From Schistocerca nitens (taxonomy: Eukaryota; Arthropoda; Insecta; Orthoptera; Acrididae), in assembly GCF_023898315.1 (NCBI RefSeq), contig NC_064615.1:1185397413-1185461412 (forward strand): a stretch of DNA of 64,000 bases, read 5' to 3'. The notes under the pieces were generated by a model. The model was given only the letters and a program-made list of their open reading frames with translations, was not told where the DNA came from and did no database searches. Of this stretch, positions 34,137-45,078 are shown piece by piece. Each line of letters starts with the position of its first letter. Position 1 is the first letter of the stretch. Both the position numbers and the translations under genes were made by a program.

Positions 34137-36680
34137 CTAAGGCTGCTCAGAGGGAACTGGGTTCGGTCGCGGTGGCGGCCGATGTAAATACCCTCCGTCC
34201 GCGGCGCGCTCCCTCCGCCGTTCGCGCCCCGCGCCACGGTCGCGCGGTGGAACAGATTGCGACGGCGTCTGAGATGACGTCGGTGTGATGGCTCTGTCCG
34301 CCGTGGTCGTCACAACTATACGTTTGGTCGATTTACTCTTGATTAACCCAATCGCTGGTTCCCAAGCCTTTCTAAGATTATAGCCACGGTCACGGTTTAT
34401 GAGGTCGTCATTGGTGCGAATTTCGATGGCCTCTCTAACAACGCTGTCCCAGTATCTCGACGTCTGTACCAGAATCCTCGTGCGGTCATACTCCATGGCG
34501 TGATTTTCCGACAAACAATGTTCAGCGACCGCCGACTTGCTCGGATACATCAGTCGAGTGTGCCTCTGGTGTTCACGGCATCGATCCTCGACGGTACGCA
34601 TCGTCTGACCAATATGCGACTTGCCACATTGACACGGAATCTGGTACACGCCGGCCTTCCTCAAACCGAGGTCATCTTTGGCGCTCCCCAACAGTGCACG
34701 AGTTTTATTTGGAGGACAAAACACAGTTCCGATCCGGTGTTTCTTCAGAATGCGGACGATTTTCCCCGAGAGTGTGCCTGTGTATGGAACAAATGCAGTG
34801 CCTACCTCCTCCCTCGTGACTTCATCCATCTCAAGAGGTTGTGCTGCAGTGGTTGGGCGGAGAGCACGTTGAATCTGCCACTCTGAGTACCCATTTTTTC
34901 GAAATACAGTTCTCAGATGTTCCAATTCCTGGGGTAGACTCTCTGCGTCAGAAATAGTGCGCGCCCTATGTACTAGAGTTTTAAGTACCCCATTCCTCTG
35001 TGAAGGGTGGTGGCAGCTGTCTGCGTGCAAATACAGATCAGTGTGCGTTGTCTTCCGATACACCCCATGACCTAGGGTGCCGTCAGCCCTTCTCTTGACC
35101 AGGACGTCAAGGAAAGGTAATTTACCCTCCGTTTCAGTCTCCATAGTGAATTTGATGTTGGGGTGTATGGAGTTTAGATGTGTAAGGAAGTCAAGGAGTT
35201 TATCCATACCATGTGGCCAGATGACGAAAGTGTCGTCCACGTAACGGAAAAAGCAAGTAGGTTTCCATATGGATGACGACAGGGCTTCCTCCTCGAAGTT
35301 CTCCATGTACAAATTCGCTACCACCGGTGAGAGTGGGCTACCCATGGCGACTCCCTCCGTTTGTTCGTAGTATTCTCCATTAAAAAGAAAATACGTGGAA
35401 GTCAAGACATGCCTAAAAAGTTCAGTGGTCTTCTCTCAAACTTCTGACTAATCAATTCTAGTGACTCTCGCAGGGGTACCCTCGTAAACAAGGAAACGAC
35501 GTCAAAACTCACCATGATATCTGACTCATCCAACCTGAAGCTATCAAGGCGTTTAACAAAATCCACGGAATTACGGATGTGATGAGGGCATTTACCCACA
35601 TAAGGACTTAATATTCCCGTCAAGTATTTGGCCAACAAATATGCAGGTGCCCTGATGTTGCTGACAATGGGGCGTAATGGTACCCCTTCTTTATGAACCT
35701 TCGGGAGTCCATATAGTCTAGGCGGTACCGGCCCTTGGGGTAACAATTTCTTAGCGCCACCCTCCGGTAAATCTGCATCCTTGAGAAGCGCCCTCGTCTT
35801 GTTCTCCACCTTCTTTGTAGGGTCAACGCTGATCTTCCGGTAGGAATCGTCGTTTAGCAGGCTCTGCATCTTATCAGTGTAGTCCTTGTGGGAGACAACA
35901 ACTGTAGCACTGCCTTTGTCAGCCGGTAGGACAACAATTTCAGAGCGCTCCCTCAGATCACGAATGGCCGCCCTCTCTTTACTGCTGATATTTGACTTCA
36001 TCGGCTTGGATTTCGTCAACGCACGACAAGTTTCACGACGTATTTCCTTGGCTGATTCTGGCGGAAGTCGAGCTGCAACCTGTTCAACAGCACTAACAAT
36101 TTCTGCGACCGGAGTGAACTTGGGGGTGGGAGCGAAGTTGAGACCTTCCTGCAAAACCGAGACCGCATCATCACTCAACACCATGCCACTCAAATTGATG
36201 ACAGTCTTGCACGGAACCTGCAGAGATGGTTTGTCAAGGAGACGTGAGAACTTAGCTGTTTGACGTCCCGTAGCCTTCTTATGGGCGGAATCAGCTGACA
36301 CCCAGGTGACACCATCAATCCAATCCCAGGAACAAGAAGTGAACTTACTAGCCAGTTGCAAATGTAGTTTGAGTAATTCCTGTGAGATAAACTCAAGGCT
36401 CCGGCGGGTGAATTGCACTCTCTCACGTACCAATGCGAGGCTGGCTCGTTTCTTGATTCTCTTAGCTGCTGTGGAATCGATGTGATGCATAACCTTAGCA
36501 AAATTTGGAACAACATTCTCGGAACGACATCTCTTAAGAAAGGCAAGAGTACTTAGCAAACGACATCTACGGTGGCGCAACTTTTCAAATTTCTTCATGC
36601 TGCGATACATCTCCTCCCCGTAATGGTGTATGATGTGATTCTTGAGAAACTCAAGAACTAATGTATTCCTGGCAGGACCA
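34137..36680 (-). pseudogene. Penelope-like RT/GIY-YIG polyprotein with one frameshift
   Basis: Coding similarity starts at about 36680 (EFLKNHIIHHYGEEMYRSMKK) and runs to the stop at 34137. Open frames 36610-35402 and 35405-34137 are joined by a single frameshift near 35420-35450. RT landmarks: VVLPADKGSATVVV (35900-35940), YGLPKVHKEGVPLRPIVSN (35670-35720), MVSFDVVSLF with the motif A Asp (about 35500), GVAMGSPLSPVVANLYME (35310-35360) and YVDD at 35232-35243. The GIY-YIG nuclease is visible as AGVYQIPCQCGKSHIGQT (34600-34660) followed by a downstream Arg/Glu region. Together about 840 residues, the expected PLE size. Apart from the frameshift all catalytic motifs are intact, so decay is recent or slight. 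A Pro/Arg-rich tail ends the protein. Confidence 0.88.
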
Positions 36681-36690
36681 ATATTTTTTT

Positions 36691-37269
36691 CGCGTTAACT
36701 GCGAGTTCGTCTTATGCGAGTTTGCACCAACGAGGTTATGCTGTATAAGGCAGTTTTGACTTGGGATACGTGAACAGTTTAAGGAAGTTTGTGGGCATGT
36801 GCAGTGAGAATGTGACCAAAGCGTTAACATTTACAGCATCTCAGAATAAAGTAGTAATTTTTTTTCTTTTTTTCCATGGAGGGTGCACTTTCAGGACTGT
36901 GCATTCTAGTGAATTTGTGGTAACTTACTGTTTCATGGCAGTACTAGTGTGTTGAATGATGGTATTCAAGGGGCTGCTGTTTGTCACTGTTCTTCATAAA
37001 TTTCTAGTAGTTTACTTCATATTTAAGTTCATTGAATCTGTGTAATATTAGCATGCAACAAAACACTTCATCTAGTATCACTTACTGTGCAATTCACTGA
37101 TTATGGTGGTCACTCAATGTTTAGAACAGGGCTGCAGTTGAAGTCTCCACTGACAGTGTTACCTTAAGTGCTACAATGGCATTAGAAACCCCTTCCCTTG
37201 TATTCTAATCAAAACATGTATCTTCTACTTTATATGGAGGCATTTGAGAGTGTGTTCCAGCATGCAAAA
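36691..37269. other. Unassigned sequence
   Basis: No gene recognised. Confidence 0.4.
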
Positions 37270-37925
37270 GTATACTAGAATTGACGCAACAAATGGTTTA
37301 AAGCCAACTCACTTACATTAAACTTCAAAAAGACACTCTATATGCAATTCAGAACCTGTAAGAGGTTTCCAACCGGTATATGCATACAGTATGAAGAAGA
37401 GCAGATAGAAGAGGTTGACAGTCTTAAATTCCTGGGATTACAACTTGATAATAAATTCAATTGGGAGGAGCACACCACAGAACTGCAGAAATGCCTTAAC
37501 AAATCTGTATCTGCAATTCGAGTGTTAGCTGACATAGGCGACATAAAAATGAAAAAGCTTGCTTTCTTTGCCTGCTTTCATTCCATAATGTCATATGGTA
37601 TAATATTTTGGGGTAACTCTTCAAGTCAAACAAAAGTTCTCAGAATCCAAAAGCGTGTAATACGTATTATTTGTTGAGTAAATTCATGGACGTCCTGTAG
37701 AAACCTCTTCAAAGAACTGGGTATGCTAACTACTGCCTCTCAGTATATTTACTCCTTAATGAAATTTGTCCTAAATAATATATCTCTTTTTTTCCAACAA
37801 ACAGCTCAGTTCATACATAAAATACCAGGAACAAAAATGATCTGCACAAAGACTTCTGAGCCAAATCTTTTCAAATCTGGATGCCTTCCAATCACAGGCA
37901 AGTATAAAAAGATTCACTGAGAATG
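37270..37925 (+). pseudogene. LINE ORF2 C-terminal remnant (Jockey/CR1-like)
   Basis: The frame at 37342-37677 gives VDSLKFLGLQLDNKFNWEEH, then FACFHSIMSYGIIFWGNSS and IQKRVIRIIC, the RT thumb and C-terminal region; after a stop it resumes as ELGMLTTASQYIYSLMKFV. This is the best preserved of the fragments of this family in the window. The 5' portion with the RT active site is missing. Confidence 0.8.
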
Positions 37926-38070
37926 ACATGCCGTAAATGAAATGAAGTCAGAGTAATGTAAATAAATTTATTGTACAAAAAATAACACAAAAGGCATACA
38001 TTTCAAATTGGTGATGCGACTTCAGTTATTTACAATTTATACATTAATTTGTAACAATATTTTGTTATAG

Positions 38071-38195
38071 TATTTCCGATGAGGCAACAGTTTGTTGCGA
38101 AAGCTTGAATTTTGTGTGTGTGTGTGTTTGTGGGTCTATCGACCTGCCAGCGCTTTCGTTCGGTAAGTCACATCATCTTTGTTTTTAGATATACA
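38071..38195 (+). repeat. Penelope terminal fragment with hammerhead-like core
   Basis: Reads 'aagcttgaattttgtgtg' then 'gacctgccagcgctttcg' and 'taagtcacatcatctttg', matching 52621-52695. Its core at 38076-38103 is CCGATGA, G, stem GCAACA/TGTTGC with loop GTT, then GAAAG. Confidence 0.75.
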
Positions 38196-38990
38196 AAGTA
38201 TAATTTGGTTGACAGGGATTTCTGTTCACACATCTATGAATATGCAAAAAGGAACAAGGAGAGAGAAGTGCCAGTGTTTACATGAAATGAGATCTTACCT
38301 TTGTCATGTGCTTTACTAGTGTTTTACAAAGGAACTACAACTTCTGAGAGCTAGACAGTGTCGCCCTCTTACTATACATCTCATCTACTACAGGCAAGGA
38401 CTGGCCAGCAATCCTGTCTCAGTTTTCTCCTTTGATGCAAGACAGTTTCATGCTTACTTTGAGATGAATAAAAAAATACATGTAAACAAATTAAAAAGTT
38501 ATAACAAACTTACATACTATCATCTGACTGTGTTATATATTAATCTGATTCGTTGCATTTCAGTGTCCATTATTACAGCTGCTTATAGTAAAAAAAAAAA
38601 TTACAAATTTTCCATGATTAACAATCACCAAGAGCACACCAAATGGTATAAGTGACATCAATAAGAAATGCACCTGCTTCCAATACTATTAAGAACACAA
38701 AATACACAAATTTCTATATGAGAAGTAACAAATTTCAAACATTGCAGTTGAATTTATTTTATGAATATGAAAGAAAACATTAAAAAGCTTCTATTTTAAC
38801 TGATATAAGAGATAACAATGCATTTATTTATGGAATAAAAGTATCTCGTCAGACAGACTTTCCTCCAATTTTGTTAATAAGTACTAATGTGAATACACCT
38901 TTCTTATAATAATAATAATTTAGCACTCTGTGTTAAATTGCATACAACAATTTCTCCGATTCATTTAGTGAACAACTTCTTATAAAACTT
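38196..38990. other. Unassigned AT-rich sequence
   Basis: No gene recognised; possibly 3' untranslated region or intron of the minus-strand host gene candidate. Confidence 0.35.
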
Positions 38991-38994
38991 ACAT

Positions 38995-39215
38995 AGCACA
39001 AAGATATGCTTCAACTCCACAATTAAAACTGAAAGGCTTCGGACATGAACCAATACCAATGTCGGCCAATGCAATTTGATGCATTTCAGAAAGTTCTTTC
39101 AACTCTAAAGTATCTGAAATTTTAGCCTGAAATGCAACATCCTGTTGATAGTGGCTTTTGTGGAGGCACTTTTGGACTGTTTTAGGGTGATCTACACCAT
39201 TTGGGTAACAATACA
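38995..39215 (-). CDS. Unidentified open segment, possible exon
   Basis: A minus-strand frame of about 73 codons includes CYPNGVDHPKTVQKCLHKSH, LKELSEMHQIALADIGIGSC and ends FNCGVEAYLCAM before a TAA. Amino-acid composition looks protein-like (Cys/His, amphipathic stretch) rather than repeat-like. It lies in the same phase as the exon candidate at 39266-39549, but stops and no good acceptor lie between. I do not recognise the family. It may be a terminal exon, part of a decayed element, or chance. Confidence 0.25.
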
Positions 39216-39265
39216 GTCACACATACAGGACAGTAGACTTAAATTTTTATACAGAATTTACTTAC

Positions 39266-39549
39266 TTCTCTTTGTCTTTTGACTCGCATGTCTTTGAGGT
39301 TTCACCTTCTGTACTAGAACTGCCTAGTGTTATCTCAGAAATTTTGTGAGCTTCTTCCACAGAATCTACCGATTTCAGTTCACTATTGTTTATGTTTTTC
39401 TCAGAAGCAGCTTGCTTAATTTGACAATCACTTCCAACAACAGGCTCATCAACATGTTTAATGGGATAATTATGAATTATCTGTATCACTGGTTGAGGAG
39501 AATGTCCACGGTTAATGACCGCCATTTCAGTGCTTAGTTTTCCAACCAC
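39266..39549 (-). CDS. Candidate host-gene coding exon, function unknown
   Basis: On the minus strand an acceptor with a T-rich tract ('cttgttgcag') precedes 39549 and a strong donor (GAGAA|GTAAGT) follows 39266. The exon is 284 bp, open throughout, phase 0 at its start and phase 2 at its end, coding VVGKLSTEMAVINRGHSPQP, then VIQIIHNYPIKHVDEPVVGS and a Ser/Glu/Lys-rich C-terminal part. The frame's own TAA overlaps the donor, so it could alternatively be the last coding exon. Its start phase fits the end of the exon at 45079-45281, about 5.5 kb upstream, a usual intron size for locusts. The charged, low-complexity sequence suggests a cytoplasmic tail. Not recognised. Confidence 0.5.
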
Positions 39550-40051
39550 CTGCAACAAGAATAGAATAATCATGAACTACTATATAAAAAATGCAGAATT
39601 AGTATTTTATTAATATCAGCAGCAATTTGTTTGAAATTTCTTCTTTTGCAAATGATGTGATTATGATGAATATGTGGAGTGCTCAACAATGCAAAGTGAA
39701 ATAAGAGTAGTTGTGATATAAAATGCAAGCACTGAAATTCCCTGTTCCTTTTCTTGATTTGCTGTTACAATGCAAATGCACTTACTGAACGACTTTCAGC
39801 TGATAACAGAAAATTGAGGACATACCACACAAGAGTAAAATTCAATTTCTGTCCCCTTAAAGGATCATATACTATTGGGATATGCAGTTTCAAACAGCTA
39901 TTCCCAAATATATATGAAAAGGTGATGATGGTTCCTCCTTTCAATCATCACAAACACCAAAATGAGAGCTTTCAAGAGACACGACAGCAAAACAACTGAA
40001 ATCGCTCAACAAAGGCAAGATGCATACAATTACAGGAATTGTTTTAGAATT

Positions 40052-40309
40052 TCATAACAGGTTTTGTGCTTGCACATTAACATCTTTCTGGACAACCAAA
40101 GATATTTTGCACAGGAATCTCAAAGTTTCTGCCAACAACAGCCTTTTAAAACCAATCTCATTCCATCTGCCCACAAGAGAGATGCCCAGGTGGATGCCCC
40201 ATTCTTCAACTTCCTGAAGGGATTCTTCATAGATCACACTGTCGTGTAACGAACAAAATGTGAATCTACGGAATATCGGACATGCTCTGTAGTTTGACTG
40301 AAGAGTTCC
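40052..40309 (-). CDS. Unidentified open segment after a strong splice acceptor
   Basis: The minus strand shows a textbook acceptor ('tgttctctctgcag') before 40309, then 85 open codons to a stop: GTLQSNYRACPIFRRFTFCS, then LHDSVIYEESLQEVEEWGIH and VGRWNEIGFKRLLLAETLRF. Start phase is 0. I see no donor and do not recognise the protein. It may be a terminal exon, an alternative exon of the 45.1/39.3 kb gene candidate, or a remnant of an unrecognised element. Confidence 0.3.
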   Translation of the reverse strand, partial: GTLQSNYRACPIFRRFTFCSLHDSVIYEESLQEVEEWGIHLGISLVGRWNEIGFKRLLLAETLRFLCKISLVVQKDVNVQAQNLL

Positions 40310-40623
40310 CTGCAGAGAGAACACACACAGAAATGTCTAAGCACTGAAGTAGCATCAGAGCTGTCCCAAAGGTGTGTCGGTCGAGAGGTAGCTCTCGTAG
40401 CTGCAGCAGAGTTGACACAGCTTCTCATCAAAAGTAACTTACCTTATATTTCATCACTTTTCTTTAGCTTCAACTCCTATACTTTGTGCATGTCTTTGTA
40501 TTTATCAGACTGTCTTTACTACAGGTAGGAAGTGTGACTGCTGTGTTCAGATGAGAGCCGAGATGGTGACCCTTCACAGTGTCGGCTCCAGTCACACAGC
40601 TCGAGGCTGTTGCCAACGAATAG

Positions 40624-40701
<78 letters not shown>

Positions 40702-40727
40702 GTGTGTGTGGTGTGTGGTGGGGGGGA
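40624..40727 (+). repeat. (TG)n and G-rich simple repeat
   Basis: Around 50 GT/TG units with small interruptions, then 'ggtggggggg'-type G runs. All the Cys/Val and His/Thr frames over it are translation of the microsatellite. Confidence 0.95.
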
Positions 40728-40734
40728 GGGGGGG

Positions 40735-41410
40735 GGAGATCCGAGGGACAGCCAGCACGAGACACGTGCTCCCCATTTGGGTCCTGCCCACACTAACACC
40801 GATCCCCTCACCCGTGGTCTTTCCAAGTGTCCCAATCGGAGGGCCTCCCCGGTTCGTCTGACCGACAGGTTTCACACGCTATCTGCAGTTGAAGTCCCCA
40901 AGCCAGATGAAGTCGCTCACCCCTTTCCGGAGGAAGCCTTTCGGCCTTCGAGGTCTAGGCATTCGCAGAGGGTGGTATTACCGGTAGCTGGAAACTCTGA
41001 CATTAGGCACGAAATGAGGCCCTCTTAGGGATACGTCTACGAAGGAGGGGAAGGAGTCATTCCAGACGTGGGACGGGTGCTTCCAGATGCCGTGAAGAGC
41101 ACGGGGTGCAGCTAACGGCAGGGGGTGTCTCTTGTCTGTACCGACATCACGTATAACTTTGGACAGGGAGTGATTCTAGTTTCGGGCAGATAGCTGAAGT
41201 ATTCAAGACTGCCAGTTTTGCTTCCCAGATGGTGACGAAGCTCACTACTTGTAGCTCCGCTGACAGAATGGACCGCGGTCCTCCCCTAGAGTGTGGAGCG
41301 AAGGGTCCGAATTGGAGGCTCGGGTAGTTCTTCGACCGCGTAGGCTGCCGATTCCTCAACTCGCACCGTAGGGTCGCGGGTTTCCGGGTAGCTGTGATCA
41401 TTTATCGTGT
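40735..41410 (+). repeat. LINE ORF1-like remnant with esterase-like segment
   Basis: Pieces in different plus-strand frames include VVLPVAGNSDIRHEMRPS (40970-41025) and FFDRVGCRFLNSHRRVAGF (41330-41385). I recall the intact orthopteran repeat as coding an SGNH-hydrolase-like domain ending in a similar 'DRVGCRFLD' stretch, the kind of esterase found in some CR1-type LINE ORF1 proteins. Frames are broken throughout. Family assignment is tentative. Confidence 0.35.
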
Positions 41411-42021
41411 ACGGAGTTGTAATTTTGAAGATAATGACAGTGAATTGCATCTATCGTCTTATTTATGTAGTGGAGTGAAAGAATGAGAAGAATTTGTAGC
41501 AGCTTTACCTGCAGCCTGTGTGCCAAGACGAAGGAAGAAGGCACACTGATTCAGGGCACAGACAATCTGGACCCCAGTTAGAGACACTTAATGGGGACTG
41601 AATATTCAGCAAGCAACACTCACACGAGTGTTCAGGTGGCAACTTATTGTGGTGTTTGGTGAGTGAGGGAGTGTAACAAACCACCACACAGCCCAAGCCA
41701 ACCTGGAACACTCCAGGTGGAGTATTTATTGCTGTCAGAAATAGTTGACAAATTTCATTTACTGTAACTGCCGAGTTCAGTTTGTAACCTCGTTTTTTCA
41801 GCAGTATCTCTAAAACTGCTTGCCAAGAGTTTCACTCTCTTTTCTTCTCTGATTTCATCTCCTTGTTCATCTGTTAAGTTTTGTCTGAATTTGTTCATTT
41901 TCTTCCATTGTGAAGATAAACACGCTTCCCCCTCATCTTTTTCACTTCTTTTCTGTTCTTTCTGTTTCCTTCTTTTGTCAATTTACCACTGGCAGGAACT
42001 ACGTTTTGGCATTCTGTTAAA
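41411..42021. other. Unassigned sequence
   Basis: No gene or repeat recognised. Confidence 0.4.
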
Positions 42022-42023
42022 TA

Positions 42024-43444
42024 CACTCCTGGAAATTGAAATAAGAACACCGTGAATTCATTGTCCCAGGAAGGGGAAACTTTATTGACACATTCCTGGG
42101 GTCAGATACATCACATGATCACACTGACAGAACCACAGGCACATAGACACAGGCAACAGAGCATGCACAATGTCGGCACTAGTACAGTGTATATCCACCT
42201 TTCGCAGCAATGCAGGCTGCTATTCTCCCATGGAGACGATCGTAGAGATGCTGGATGTAGTCCTGTGGAACGGCTTGCCATGCCATTTCCACCTGGCGCC
42301 TCAGTTGGACCAGCGTTCGTGCTGGACGTGCAGACCGCGTGAGACGACGCTTCATCCAGTCCCAAACATGCTCAATGGGGGACAGATCCGGAGATCTTGC
42401 TGGCCAGGGTAGTTGACTTACACCTTCTAGAGCACGTTGGGTGGCACGGGATACATGCGGACGTGCATTGTCCTGTTGGAACAGCAGGTGCCCTTGCCGG
42501 TCTAGGAATGGTAGAACGATGGGTTCGATGACGGTTTGGATGTACCGTGCACTATTCAGTGTCCCCTCGACGATCACCAGTGGTGTACGGCCAGTGTAGG
42601 AGATCGCTCCCCACACCATGATGCCGGGTGTTGGCCCTGTGTGCCTCGGTCGTATGCAGTCCTGATTGTGGCGCTCACCTGCACGGCGCCAAACACGCAT
42701 ACGACCATCATTGGCACCAAGGCAGAAGCGACTCTCATCGCTGAAGACGACACGTCTCCATTCGTCCCTCCATTCACGCCTGTCGCGACACCACTGGAGG
42801 CGGGCTGCACGATGTTGGGGCGTGAGCGGAAGACGGCCTAACGGTGTGCGGGACCGTAGCCCAGCTTCATGGAGACGGTTGCGAATGGTCCTCGCCGATA
42901 CCCCAGGAGCAACAGTGTCCCTAATTTGCTGGGAAGTGGCGGTGCGCTCCCCTACGGCACTGCGTAGGATCCTACGGTCTTGGCGTGCATCCGTGCGTCG
43001 CTGCGGTCCGGTCCCGGGTCGACGGGCACGTGCACCTTCCGCCGACCACTGGCGACAACATCGATGTACTGTGGAGACCTCACGCCCCACGTGTTGAGCA
43101 ATTCGGCGGTACGTCGCCCTGCCTCCCGCATGCCCACTATACGCCCTCGCTCAAAGTCCGTCAACTGCACATACGGTTCACGTCCACGCCATCGCGGCAT
43201 GCTACCAGTGTTAAAGACTGCGATGGAGCTCCGTATGCCACGGCAAACTGGCTGACACTGACGGCGGCGGTGCACAAATGCTGCGCAGCTAGCGCCATTC
43301 GACGGCCAACACCGCGGTTCCTGATGTGTCCGCTGTGCCGTGCGTGTGATCATTGCTTGTACAGCCCTCTCGCAGTGTCTGGAGCAAGTATGGTGGGTCT
43401 GACACACCGGTGTCAATGTGTTCTTTTTTCCATTTCCAGGAGTG
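42024..43444 (-). mobile_element. Complete Tc1-like transposon with TIRs and TA target sites
   Basis: A 1421-bp element flanked by TA (42022-42023 and 43445-43446). Terminal inverted repeats of about 27 bp begin cactcctggaaattgaaata at the left and match the complement of the right end with three mismatches. It encloses one minus-strand transposase gene with a single frameshift, so this is a recently active family. Confidence 0.93.
42179..43200 (-). pseudogene. Tc1-like transposase, one frameshift near the N terminus
   Basis: Starts at ATG 43200 (MPRWRGREPYVQLTDFERGR) and shifts frame near 43115, after which 303 codons are open to the stop at 42179. The N-terminal half holds two helix-turn-helix regions of the paired type (REVSTVHRCCRQW; SQQIRDTVAPGVSARTIRNR). 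The catalytic core shows VVFSDESRF (first Asp, about 42745), FQQDNARPH (second Asp, about 42470) and SPDLSPIEHVWD (Glu, about 42372). I count 32 residues between the second Asp and the Glu, versus 34 in classical Tc1. C terminus GGYTLY is typical in position. About 340 residues, the normal Tc1 length. The frameshift is the only visible defect. Confidence 0.92.
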
Positions 43445-43446
43445 TA

Positions 43447-43725
43447 TTAATACTTCATAATACACTACAATTGCACTACCTTAAGCAATTCACTTTCACT
43501 CAAATTTAGTTCCCTATCACTTTTGCTTTTCCTCGAGCCACTCAAATCAGTTTTCGGACATATACTGATACCTGTCATCGCCTATGTATACCCTCCTGAA
43601 ATCATCCTATTCTTTAATGTAACCAACAACACCAACACCAACACCACCACCACCTGGTGGAAGGTTCTTCGAATGTTTCCGAGGTATGACGGTGTTACTC
43701 CTCATCATGAAGGGGGCAATCTGGT
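43447..43725. other. Unassigned sequence with short (AAC/ACC)n tract
   Basis: A degenerate AAC/ACC trinucleotide run lies at 43622-43657. Nothing else recognised. Confidence 0.4.
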
Positions 43726-44160
43726 ACGATTTTAGATCACAGTTTGTAGTGATTAAGGGAACTCTGACAGCTCAAAGATACATCAAGTACGTGCCACGTC
43801 CTCACGTGTTACCTCCGACGTGACAGTATTGTGATGCCATTTTTCGACAGGACTGCGCACACCCACACACGGCACACACCTCCACAAAATGTGTTTGATG
43901 CTGTGTTACCCTCACAGCTAGTGAGATCTCCACACCTGTCCCTGGTAGAACATGCCTGGGAGCAGCTCAGGTGTTAGCTGCACCTGTGCACCAGTATTCA
44001 GGATATCTAGGACCAGTTATGACAGTTGTGAACCACCTCACCTCAGGAGAGGATACAATGACTTTCTGATGACTTTCCCAACCAAATTGGTGAACGAATC
44101 TACACCAGTGATGGTGCTTCACTGCTTTTGTCACATGGAGTATTTCTGTTAGAAATAAGC
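43726..44160 (+). pseudogene. Second Tc1-like transposase remnant
   Basis: Plus-strand pieces FVVIKGTLTAQRYIKYVPRP (43745-43800), FRQDCAHPHTAHTS (43840-43885) and 'LVRSPHLSLVEHAWEQLR' (43920-43970) match the C-terminal catalytic half of a Tc1-like transposase, with FRQDCAHPH in place of QQDNARPH. Stops and frame changes are common. Distinct from the 42.0-43.4 kb element and on the other strand. Confidence 0.7.
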
Positions 44161-44417
44161 TGCCACCCACTCAGCTCTCCCCGTGAAACGTACTGTGGTA
44201 CACAACGTCTAAGTGGAGAGCTGCGTTTTAGCAGAAAGGCTTCTGTCGAGGTATGAGGGAGACACTCAACTTTAACACTTAATTGATTGTTTACTTTTTC
44301 ACCTAAATATTTCTCTTGTTTATAAATACTTTGCTCTGACATTGATAAAATTTGCACCAGGTCAGATTTAACACTAGTATTAAAGCACTGGAAAATGCGA
44401 AGTATATACAAGCTGTA

Positions 44418-44959
44418 CATAAAGTTCGGGAACACTTTCAATTATTTATTGGACAAGAACTAAACATTGTACAGGTGTCATACATATTGCATTTTGAACA
44501 GAAATTCAAAGCTTTTTTTTACAAACATTCGATATGCAAACCGTGAGTGACCTGGCAGATGTCAATACAGTAAGCGAATTCTTGTCATACTCATCCCAAC
44601 ACGGTATCATCGACTGTAGCAATCACTTCCCGTATTCTCTCCCGGAGCTCTGCTACATCACGTGGTAGAGGCAATAAATGGCTTTCCTTGTTAGTGGCTC
44701 TGTACCGGACTTTGTTCTACACATCCCTTTAACAGCTGTAGCACAATTGTTTTCGTCAAACTCCAACACACAAAGCTTGCTCCGCACCTGAACTCACCAC
44801 GTTTTCGACTAGCGCCGACTATCGGCAAATTACCAAACTACACTGTGGGGGAGGGAGGAAAAAAAAAGCTTCCGGGGTTTCTCTTCAAAATGACATACGT
44901 ATGATATCTGTACAATGTTTGGTTCTTGTGCAATAAATAAACTGTTCCCGGACTTTATG
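44418..44959 (-). mobile_element. Short non-autonomous DNA transposon with ~90-bp TIRs
   Basis: A 542-bp element flanked by TA (44416-44417 and 44960-44961). The left end 'cataaagttcgggaacactt' and the right end, reversed, match for about 90 bp with scattered differences ('aacattgtacag' in both). Between them a minus-strand scrap reads PLPRDVAELRERIREVIATV then EFAYCIDICQVT, the C-terminal end of an IS630/Tc1/mariner-type (DDE_3) transposase. It is an internal-deletion derivative (MITE-like). Confidence 0.8.
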
Positions 44960-45078
44960 TACACCCCCATATTTCCTTTGCAGGAAATCAGTTGCTTTAC
45001 TTATTAATAAACAAGAATTTCTCAATTTGACCTACCTCAAATGGTAGGGAGGTGGAAGAAAAAGCTTGTATACCGTAC

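Larger units (their letters stand above)
34021..36690 (-). mobile_element. Penelope-like element (PLE), nearly full coding length
   Basis: The minus strand encodes a Penelope-type reverse transcriptase joined to a GIY-YIG endonuclease. The downstream segment 34021-34137 resembles a PLE terminal (pLTR) sequence with a candidate hammerhead-like core at 34054-34083. No second terminal repeat is evident upstream of 36690, as expected for a 5'-truncated or single-pLTR copy. Confidence 0.85.

Noticed and set aside
40470-41028. Cys/Val- and His/Thr-rich frames on both strands
   Set aside because: Produced by the (TG)n microsatellite; no conserved domain in the flanking parts of these frames.
42954-43509. 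Plus-strand frames over the Tc1-like element
   Set aside because: Antisense to the recognised transposase.
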